NCBI GenBank assembly: GCA_026182355.1
Contig: JAPFBL010000547.1
Location: 1 to 64,000, forward strand
Length of the DNA: 64,000 bases
From: Hermatobates lingyangjiaoensis
Taxonomy: Eukaryota; Arthropoda; Insecta; Hemiptera; Hermatobatidae
Direction of reading: 5' to 3'
The translations under genes and the position numbers were made by a program. Positions 1-10,700 of the stretch are shown here, piece after piece. Position 1 is the stretch's first letter, and each line of letters starts with the position of its first letter. Under the pieces are notes generated by a model. That model made no database searches and was not told the DNA's origin. It was given only the letters and a program-made list of their open reading frames with translations.

Positions 1-171
1 GTCTTCTTTTAAGAAACCCACCATATACTTTTGAAAAAAATTTAGCATTACTCTCACAAAATGGAGTGCGAGTAACTAAACTATGAAGTTTGCTAAAGTT
101 TTGTAAATAACTGGACGACCTCGTGACTCCATGAGTCACTCAGTGTTTAGAAATTATAAACACGTAATAAA

Positions 172-243
172 GTTCCCTTGGCGCAGAGCGTAGCGCGTTG
201 GACTTCTAATGCAATGTTCGTGGGTTCAATTCCCACAAAATTA
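172..243 (+). pseudogene. tRNA-Arg(TCT)-like pseudogene or SINE head
   Basis: The segment reads like tRNA-Arg with anticodon TCT. It has an A-box (TGGCGCAGAGCG), a D-arm end TAGCGCG, an anticodon arm TTGGACTTCTAATGCAA and a B-box/T-arm GTGGGTTCAATTCCCAC. The 7-base flanks (about 172-178 and 237-243) do not pair as an acceptor stem, so it is unlikely to be a working tRNA. It is either a decayed tRNA gene or the promoter head of a short retroposon; no clear 3' body was recognised. Confidence 0.55.
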
Positions 244-244
244 T

Positions 245-720
245 ACGTATATTTTATTATTTATTCAGATTATCACGGTAACAAGAAAACAAACAAGATA
301 GGTCATCAGACTTTTATAATAGATTAGATAGATTGTGAAAACACCGACTAATTTCTAATCAGGTTGCATTATTTACAGAGGACAACACAATGACTCAAAC
401 TAATGAATAGATCTGCAAGTGACAGCTGTGCAAAACGTTTGCTACGATTCTCGTTTGCCTAAGAAAGTTTGTACGATTAAGTTCGCAAACTAAATTTGGT
501 ACTTATCTATTATCGGGAAGCCCCTCATTTACAGACAGTTATTAAAAAAAAAAATCCTTTATTACTCAAAATACACTTCTGGAATCTATAAATAAAATAT
601 TAATTTTTTGTTGTTTATATTTATATGTTTATATTCTATATATTTATTTATATTTTATTCGTTAAAGTCTCCACTTAGCCGACTGGTATTTTGTTAAATA
701 GTGGCCTCCAGTTAAGTACC
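245..720. other. AT-rich non-coding stretch
   Basis: No coding signal or recognisable repeat was seen. It lies upstream of, or in the first intron of, the His-rich gene. Confidence 0.5.
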
Positions 721-810
721 CTGATGACGAGGACAACGAAATGTAGTAGTGTGTTTCTGTCTCATTTCTGAGTGTTCTTTGTATCAAAATAGTGTATATA
801 TATATATACA

Positions 811-1078
811 CGAGTTCAAAACTCAAGAAGAGTAACACACAGAGTAAGGAAACACACTTACAGACTCAAATTTTCGGGTAATCCGTCTTCAGGAGAAAAG
901 AGAAAGAGAGACCAAGCACGTCGTAGACGCAACGGCAAGTAACCACTAACTAGTTGGGTTACTTGCCGTTGCGTCTACGACGTGCTTGCTTTTCTCCTGA
1001 AGACGGATTACCCGAAAATTTGAGTCTGTAAGTGTGTATCCTTACTCTGTGTGTTACTCTTCTTGAATTTTAAACTCG
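811..1078. repeat. Foldback element with hammerhead-like motifs
   Basis: Two arms (about 811-944 and 956-1078) are near-perfect reverse complements around an 11-bp loop. The left arm has a short purine insertion. Each arm carries the same signature: CTGAAGA, C, a GG/CC helix, then GAAAA, on the plus strand at 997-1017 and on the minus strand at 872-892. TA-rich tracts flank both sides. Relatives are a degenerate foldback near 58.2-58.4 kb and a single arm near 37.36-37.52 kb. Confidence 0.85.
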
Positions 1079-1128
1079 TATTGTATCCAGTTTGGATCGT
1101 GTTTTGTTTTATTAAGTGATATATATAT

Positions 1129-1168
<40 letters not shown>

Positions 1169-1217
1169 ACAATTAAAAAGAAGGTAGCACACAGATAGAC
1201 AAAGAAATAACTCACTT

Positions 1218-1574
1218 CTATATTTTAACCACTGTCGTCATCAGGAGGCAAAGTGTTCCAGTAAGGTATGACTTTCCAAGTGTGTTATCCTGAAAAGCCT
1301 CTTTTGCCAGTCTCTCCGTAACCTCGTTGGCCAGACTACCCACGTGAGCTTTTATCCAGTAAAAAGTAACCTCAACCTTGTCATTCATTATATTAGATAA
1401 ATGCCATCTTATCTTTCCCGCCAATAGCCAGTGCTTATTATTGTTTTTAATTATATCTAGTCTAATTCTATTGTCTGTACATATTGTAGTGATTATTCTT
1501 TCTCCCTCTGGACTTTCCTCTGATGTCATGTTCTCAGACGAATGAAAGCTCATTAACCTAGGTGTTGAAAACAA
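1218..1574 (-). mobile_element. LINE RNase H domain remnant
   Basis: A 118-codon minus-strand frame ends in a segment typical of the RNase H domain of non-LTR retrotransposons: a strand with FYWIKAHVG, then an N-E-x-x-x-x-LAKEA helix. No reverse transcriptase is attached, so it is a truncated fragment. It lies about 60 bp upstream of an exon of the His-rich gene on the opposite strand. A second LINE copy with RNase H is near 60 kb. Confidence 0.7.
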
Positions 1575-1634
1575 ACAACTTAGTTATTCGTTTAAGTGAA
1601 AGGCTTTATCTCGTTGTTGGTTATGATGATGCAG

Positions 1635-4041
1635 GAGGATACGGTGATGAGTTGCACCACGGCATCGGCTACCACCACCACCACACGGACTACCACCATC
1701 ACCACGTGGGTCACGGAGACAGCCACCACGGCAGTGACCTGGCGCTCAAGGCACTCCTCATTCCATTGGCTGGAGCAGCTCTTCTCGGAGCTGCGGCTAT
1801 TTTCGCCTACAACCCACTGCTTATTCAACTCGGCGTTGTCGCAGGTAAACGAAGGAAAAGACAAACTCAGCCAAACACACTCCAGGCTAAGTTTGATGAA
1901 GTGCTTATTCTGGAAAAATTCATAAAGCAGGTAAAATTACATTATATTTTTCCTGTAACAAATTCTATATTTGTAACTCTTTATTCCAGAAACAAAATTT
2001 ATCCTTACTTTTTTTAAAAATAATTGCTATTTTATAAAATAAAGTTAAATTTACATACCTCAGGTAAAGTAAAATAAAAGTAAGAGTAAAATAGAGCAAA
2101 TAATGAATGTGCCTATAATGCCAGATTCTTTATTTACTAACGTCTTTAGTCATCATTTTACGCCAGTTTCGACTAGGTCACCGGGTTTATCAATATTGAG
2201 CACAGTTAGTTAGTGCTAGGATGGGAGACGTGTCCTTATCACCTTTGGTAATGTAACTTGCTCAAGGTTTAAGAGTGTTGACTAAAAAATGATCCAAGTC
2301 TCCAGGTGGCCGACTTCTAAAAGTCGTCAGTTTAAGGCTCCAGTCGTATTCATAAGGATTCGGTCTTCCCTCCGAGAGAAGTGTCTATTAACCCGGGAAC
2401 AGGTCTCTCCTAACTAAGTACCAGTCCACCTGCTTACTTGTGTACCTTACCCAATAATAAGGGTCGAGGGTTTAGCCCCCTCTTGTTGCTATTCAAGCCA
2501 ATCTGCCGAGATGATACTACTTCTCACACAGCGACTCCCAGGAAGGTCTACTCTTCCTGGCAGAGAAACCATAGCCACCACGAGTCCGACACCAACGGTG
2601 AAACATACCAAAGAGCAAAGGGATCTTGCATGATCATCCTTAACTCTGTGGTACCGACAGTATTTTAAGAGCACTCGGGAAGAACTGTGGACTTAGGTCA
2701 CCTGCTTTGGTTGCAGGTGAGTTCAGTAGCCACAAAACCGTCCGCCACTTAGCCAGTTTACACAATGAGCGTAACCTGTTATCCACTCTCGTAACGGGGA
2801 TGCCGAATTATAGGCACATGACACTTATGGGGTCTACTTCCACACAAAAGGAGAACTCTTGTAAACGAGAAGAGGCCTCTAAGCTCTTAGGAGAACGAAC
2901 CATGCCTTTACTCCTTCCATAGCATGTAGGGAAAGAGTACTACTTTTACCTTCACATTTAACTTAAAAGTAAGGAGTAATTTTACCTTCACTGACATGAT
3001 TGGCTTAAAAAGTTGTATTTTATTTATTCTTTACTACTTTCACATTTACCGGAGCTCTGTCGGAGCGTAGCAGGCCAGTCAATATCCGATTAGGTATTAA
3101 GTATTAATTAGTCAGTATTATTAGATTAGTCAGTATTAATCCATTAGGCCTATAGTTAGTAACTTATGAAAAAATTGCGTGACGTATAGTCTCGGAATTA
3201 TATTCACAATTCAGTGTTATAGCCTGAAGTACACATTGAATGCTCGTATCTGATTGTTACAGTTACAGTTACCGACTTGTTGTCCTAGATAAGTTAATTC
3301 AGTCAAACAAGTTAGTTAAATCGTTTCGGTTAGTAAAGAAATGAGTCCACTAGGAACACAGTGTCTCAAAAATATGAGACTGTAAGTGAGTATATCTCAT
3401 TTATAGGTATGTACTTATTTATCTCACTTTTAAAAACTTAAAAGCTTGCTTGGTTATTTCAGTTAGTGTCACGCGTTCATTTAGACTAAAGTTGCTGTTA
3501 AAATCCACATACTATTTTTCTTTGTAAAATAATTTTTAATGTAATACTTAGTTTTTCTTCAAAATTTATACTTCTACAAACTCAAAAGTTTTAAATAGTC
3601 CGAAAAATGGAATGGGACTTTAATTTAACTGAAGAACTCTTAGTCCCGATTAACTTTAGTTTTGTATATATATATATATTCAAAAATGAAAAAATTCAAA
3701 ATGAAGAGAAAGAGACAACATACAAACTCACCCTTTCCTGATGGGACTTCTTGAATTACACTGGGCGACCAAGGTCGAAACTCTCTTATTTATATATATT
3801 CTGTGCCTTTCTGTGTGTTTCCTTCGCTATTGAATTTATTTAATTAAATTCAAAATTGAAGGATTACTTTAAGAATATATCCCTGCCTTCCTGTGGAATC
3901 TTCGCTCTTTACACCTCCTGATGACGACGTTGGTCGAAATATCGATCCAAAACTTTGGTTGTGCCTTTCTGTGTGTTTCCTTCGTTTAATATTAATTTAG
4001 AAGAATTCCGTGTGTTCTTCTTTTCTCTATGTTTTTTATAT

Positions 4042-4076
<35 letters not shown>

Positions 4077-6003
4077 GCTATATATTAAGGACCACTCTTT
4101 ATTCACAGGTTTTGAGATTTTTTGAGGGTTTTGGTCTGGATATTAAAAAACACTTCTTCGCCAACGTTTCGACATATATTTATGTCCTCCTCAGGGCTTA
4201 AACATTAAAACATTGCCCACAAATATTACGACTACATTAGGTCTATTGCTTGCTAATATGTAACAAAAAAGATAAACTATGGATTTACGTATTCCAGTCT
4301 GGTTTTGTATTATACTTGATAAGAATTTCCAGAGATTTCAATTTGTTTACCTGGGAAGGCTGTTATGTATCCTTGCTGGATACACTTAGAAAGAAGGGCT
4401 AGGAGCTAGGAGCCCTAGCAACTGTCCGTTATTTACTTAATATGTAGAAAAGTTTATACAAATAGAAAAAAAACAAGGATACACAACAGACTTCCCAGCT
4501 AAACAAATTTAATTCTCTGGAAATTCTTATCAATATAATACAAAACCAAACTGGAATACGTAAATCCATAGTTTATCTTTTTTGTTACATATTAGCAAGC
4601 AATAGACCTAATACAGTCGTAATATTTGTGCTCAATGTATTCATGTTTTAGCCCTGAGGAGGACATAAATATATGTCGAAACGTTGGCGAAGAAGCGTTT
4701 TTTAATATCCAGACCAATTTTCTCAAAAAATCTCAAAACCTGTATACATATATTTATATATATATGAGTTGACTGTCGTCCCTCCGTCAATTCACTTTTT
4801 TTCCAGAGGACAACCGCCAATTCGGTCGAAATGTTGAAAAGTGAGTCTTTGTTATGTTTCAGTCTATGTGTCACTGTTTATTTTAAGTATATATATACTA
4901 TATAGACTGATTATATATAAAGGTCAAAATCAGAAAAAAACTATGATCTTTCAGAAACAAGGAGTCTTTGTCAGAATCAAATTGATACTATATAAGTCAG
5001 ACTAAAGCAGTATCAGTTTGTTCCTAACGAAAACCTCTTGATTCGGTCTTAGTCTTTTTTTTGATTTCTTACTCTAGTTTAGACGTTGATTTTTATTTCA
5101 CGCATTTATTATGAAATCTTGTTATACATATATATATATATATATAAAGGTCATAATATCAAAAATAAACTAAGATCTTTCAGATAACATATCGACCGTC
5201 TTCGATAGAATAAGTTGATACTATATCGGTTCAGACTAAAGCAATTATCCAGTTTGATAAAACGAAGACTCTCGTTGCCAACGTTTCGGTTCTTATCTAA
5301 AACCTTTTTCATAGCAGAAGTAAGAATTTCTTAACTAAGAAAATTGAAGATTTACATTATTTATTCACGGACATTTACAATGTAAATCTTGCTATATTCT
5401 TAGTTAATATAATTCTTACTTACAGCCTATGAGAACAAGGTTTTAAATAAAACCGAAACGTTGCAACGAAGTTGATTTTTTATCCTGGAAAATTGACCGA
5501 ACCCCTATTAGAGAACACACCTATATATATATAATAAATAATATAATAAATATATATTAATATATATAACAGATTCAATAATATATCGACCGTTTGATAG
5601 AATAGGTGTGTTCTCTAATCGGGGTTCGGTCATTTTCCAGGATAAAAAATCAAACTCTCGTTGCCAACGTTTCGGTTTTATTTAAAACTCTAATCGGGGT
5701 TCGGTCAATTTTCCAGGAAAATTGAAAACCTGGAAATTGACCGAACCCCGATTAGAGAACACACCTATTCTATCAAACGGTCGATATATTATTGAAATCT
5801 GTTATATGTACATTTGGGTTTATATAAGAAGAAATATGGGTTTTTATGAGGATATAAGAAGTATATGGAAAGATGCCTATGAAAAAGGTTTAAAATAAAA
5901 CCGAAACGTTGCAACGAGAGTATGATTTTTTATCCTGAAATTGACCGAACCCCGATTAGAGAAACAAACTATTATATATATATATATATTATATATAATA
6001 TAT

Positions 6004-6038
<35 letters not shown>

Positions 6039-7686
6039 TTACTTATAAATTAAGTACTGTTTGGAGAAATGTATTACATCCTACAGGAATGATTTTTTTT
6101 GTTTAATCCTAATTAGAATAAGTGCTATTAACGAAATAAATCTGAATATGAAATAAAAATGATTAGTAAGAAGCACAAATATGTAGATTCATTGATAAAA
6201 GTAATTTTAAAAAGTTATCCTAGTTGTGTTGTATAATGATTACTGCGTATGTCTGTAAACTTGAGAGAGAGCGAGAGAGAGAGTGAGTGAGAGTGAGAGT
6301 GAGAGTGAGAGAGAGAATAGATGATTGAAAACGATCAATAAAATTGTTCAATAACTTACAATAGAAACCAAGCTGTCATTTTCACTGATCCATTGACTTT
6401 ACCAACATTTTCAAAAAAGAATGAAAGAGAAATGACAGTGATACAGTTGGGTTTCATGTTTAAAGATAATTAGGCAAAACATGTTGGGTGAAGCGTTACT
6501 GAGGACATTCGGCAGGACAGCAGGACTTCCTCTTTTTGTTAGCGCATTTCCTTGTTTGGACAAAACAAAACCGCTTGGCTGAACTCAAAATCAGCTTATT
6601 TTCATTTCTTTCATAACATCTTATCTCGTGCCAATCTGGCTACTTTCGACTCAAACAATAGAGACTTTCTTTGCTCCAGGTACTCAAACAGACTGTAACT
6701 TCCTCACAATGTCACTAACCTGACATTGTCCCATCAATACTAAAAATAGATAGTACATAGTAACCAATAAATATCTTGGAAACACTTACAAACAATATTT
6801 ATTTTCTTTTCATTTTTCAGTAATGTATATTAATTTTTAATCAAGTTTATCATATATGAAACAGAAGTATTTCAGAATGTTTAATACTGATTTTAAATTA
6901 TTATTAATTATAAATAATAAACTCAGCCACCATAAGACATAGAGAGATGAAGCATTGACATTAGATCTGTGTAAGTCTAACTTAAAATATAAGTTTTAAA
7001 TGGATTGAAAATTCAACATAGAAGTTATGGACCTTTAAAGTATAATATTTTGTCCCAAACAAACTTATCCAACATGAGGCATTAGTAACTCTATTAGTTA
7101 CTTATTAGTAACTTTTAATTATTACCTAATTTTACATTTTTATATCTTTATGTTCAATTCGGAAGAATGTACAAAAGAAATGATACAGCTTTTTTTTTAT
7201 AATTCAGTTTGAATCTTGCAAAGATCTCTTTGTACGACTTTTCCATATCTTTTAAATTTATATTTCCATATTTTCATTGCTGTAAGTAAAGTATACTTTG
7301 TGGTCTTGGAAACACAAAAAGAAGAAAAGAAATTTGACATTGTGACAGATTTACGTGTTTGAGATCCTCTCCACCCATTCCATTGCTTGGCTAATCTGTT
7401 TGTTGTACCGATCTATTTTCTCCTAATGACGGTTAAACCAAAAATTAGAGATTGTAAGTTGTTCATCTATTTATTGTTTGCCTACTGTTTATTGTGAATC
7501 ATATAAATATATACCAACTAGATGAAACGATTTTTCTAACTGAATAAACTAGAATTTTTAAAAGAACACTCAGAATAGAAAGTACTTTTACTCACCACTA
7601 TATTTCGATGTCCTCGTCGTCAGGAATAGATGTGAAACGCTCCAAAGGCTGATAACGACTCTACACTTGATAAAGCTGACATTTCT

Positions 7687-7724
<38 letters not shown>

Positions 7725-10700
7725 AAACTAAAAGTTATCGGGACTCGGTCAGTTCTTCAGGTTCAAATTAAACTCTCATTGCCAACGTTTCGGTTTTTAT
7801 TTAAAACCTTTTTCATAGGCAGAAGTATAAATAATGAAACAGAAAAACTAAGTATTACATTACAAAATTATTTTACAAAGAAAATGACACTGTGACAGTG
7901 TCACGTGTTCATTCAAACTTCAGTTGTTGTTAAAATCCACAGACTCATTTTCTTTGTAAAATAATTTGTATTGTAATACTTAGTTTTTCTGTTTCATTAT
8001 TTATACTTCTGCCTATGAAAAAGGTTTTAAATAAAAACCGAAACGTTGGCAATGAGAGTTTAATTTGAACCTGAAGAACTGACTGAGTCCCGATAACTTT
8101 TAGTTTTGTTTCTATTCTACGGTTGATACTTTATCAATATTTATATATATATATATATTATATATATATATATATACACTCTTCAATAAATGACAAAATG
8201 ATTCAAAATGGGCAACAGTAGTTTTTAAAATAAATATGCACACAATAGGTTTACGCACCTACAGTCCCAAATATTTGGTTTAACTGTCACCAGAAGTGAT
8301 AAGAGAGAAAGATAATTATTTTTGATAGTATTAGTAGTAGAAATAATAGCAACAAGTCAACTTCTCAATAAAATTTATTAGACATTCTTTCTGTGTGATT
8401 GAGACTTTTCTTTGAATAGTTTATTTATTTCAATAAGAATTAATATACGATTAATAATTATTATTTTTCTACTATGTATTATAATAATTGTTATATACCT
8501 ATACATACATTTATATGTTTTCATTTTCTACCAAATTTCGTGGAAATCTTCAATGATGCTTCAAAACGATGTCTTACACGGATCTATTGAAGTAAACTCG
8601 GTTTGTAAACTTGTTAGAAAGGACAATCTGTAAATTATTTCTGCTCTATTGTTTTTCCTAATCACCAACATCATAAATTACTAAATAATAAATGTTGTAG
8701 AATTACATAAATCAAAAATAAATAATAGCCACCTTAATAATATATAATAATAATAGAGTAGCCAACTTAACAGAGGTGGCCAGCCTTTTTCATAGTTCAT
8801 GCATTTTTTTTCATTACCACAGAGGTTAGTATCATTAATATGAAAATAGTAATCCGTCTTACCTCGTACCCTGCTGCTGAAGTTCTTAGACCGGTTTCGG
8901 GCGTCACCCATCTTCAACAAGAACTGATCAACTAGAACTACGGAGTCCTACCTTTCTGTTTATATAACCTACCTACTTCCCAATGCTGCCTAGATTTTAA
9001 TATTTAATTATTTTAACTTTACTTTTATTTTTATTTTATTTTACTTTTATTTTAATTATTATTATTTAGTTTAATTCTTTTCTTATTATTTTCGTCATTG
9101 TCAAGTCTGTCAAGTCGTCGCTTAAATTTCTTTAACGGTTTAAATAGTGTATCGCTTTGGTGATTTATTTGTTCATTTATTAGCTTACCCGATTCTTTAT
9201 TTTTAAATATCTCTAATTCTTCATTTACGTTTAGTCTTTTTCCTTTTTGTCCTGTTTTTATTAAGGTCATTGAATTTTCTATACTGTCCGGTTCATGTCC
9301 ATATTCAGTTAGGTGGTTAGCATAATTAGATTTATTTGTGTTATTTAGATAATCTTTAATGTGTTCTTTATATCTTAATTTTAGGGTCCTTCCCGTTTGT
9401 TCAATATATATATGATTACAATTTTTTTTTACATTTTATTTTATATACACCGCTTTTTCATAGTAGCTACTCTTGAATGCCTCTTAATACTCTTTCATCT
9501 ATTACAAACTTATAATATCTGTCTGCAAAGCAGGTTAAAGAATCTTACTTAATTATCTAAATTTACAAAATAGATATAAACGGCTATATGGTTCTCTCAT
9601 GGCCCAACCGATAAGCTCACTCCTTGAAGTGTTCATTGCTACCTGGTTTTGAATCCCTTTATCATGTTTTATGTGGAGATGTCCAAATATTCTACTGGTG
9701 ACCAATTACTGTTAGGTATTGTTTGTATTTTGGATTCAATATTGTATTGTTAAAGAGTTAGAGTGGGACAAGTGTTGCCATATTGACTTTTTTAACACCA
9801 AATTCTTTAAAATTGACATTTTGGAATTTTATTGAATTTTTTAAATAGAAATTGAGCATAATTATAGGAATAACGATTTTGTTTTTGTATTGTTTAAACC
9901 GTCCCCTAGCGGGTGATAACATCAGCCGTGTACCGGCTTTTTCTTTGATCGGTGATTCTACTGATTCTACATTGGGAAGTCCTAAATTTTGCCTAACTCA
10001 AGTACATTTCGAGTAGGGATCTTTAACAAATTCCTGACATCATACAGACTCGGGATCGACGGTTTAACGTCCTCTCCTTGAGACGACTTACTCAGATTTA
10101 TTCACCTCCCGCGTGAATAAATTGAAGGCCAGGTGGGGATCGAACCCCGGACTGCCAGCCCAGAGGCAAGTATGTTAACCACTGAGCTAACCTGCTCCCC
10201 CCCCCCCCCCCCAACCATCTAATATTAAGATTTGTTTTTTTTTTAGGTGCCAAGAGAGGTAGTTGAATTGGAAGAAAAGAAGATGTTGGCTAACTATCTA
10301 CAGTGCTCTGGAGCTCTAGGGAGTGGCAATGACTGCCTACAGAGGCTTACTTGTGAAATGGTCAATCCTCGATCTAACGTAACCAATCTGGAAACTGAAG
10401 TGCTTTCAATGTGAGTACTTGCTTTCGCCTTGTATCAAATCTCAATCTAATTGCTAAACGTAATCTACAAATAATCTCACGATACCAAAAACAAAAAAAA
10501 AAACTATTTTCTATAAGACTCAATGATTTATTTCTTAAAGAAATGAATGAAACTTTGATAATAACCATTTTGTTGTGCTTTATAGCATAGCAAAACATTT
10601 TTTTCTGATTACGCCAGCAGTATTAGAATTTTGTCTTTAACTTCCTTACAGCTCAGTATATTTCTGGAAATTCATCTACAGTAGGCAAGGGCCGAGTATG

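Noticed and set aside
172..243. Functional tRNA-Arg gene
   Set aside because: The acceptor stem does not pair.
1562..1634. Upstream ATG (MLKTNNLVIRL...) as the start of the His-rich gene
   Set aside because: A plausible acceptor lies at 1633-1634, there is no signal peptide in the extra residues, and the frame upstream overlaps the flank of a LINE fragment. The true start is more likely in an earlier exon.
4641..4874. Minus-strand frame across the foldback
   Set aside because: Shadow of the inverted-repeat arms and the adjacent single arm.
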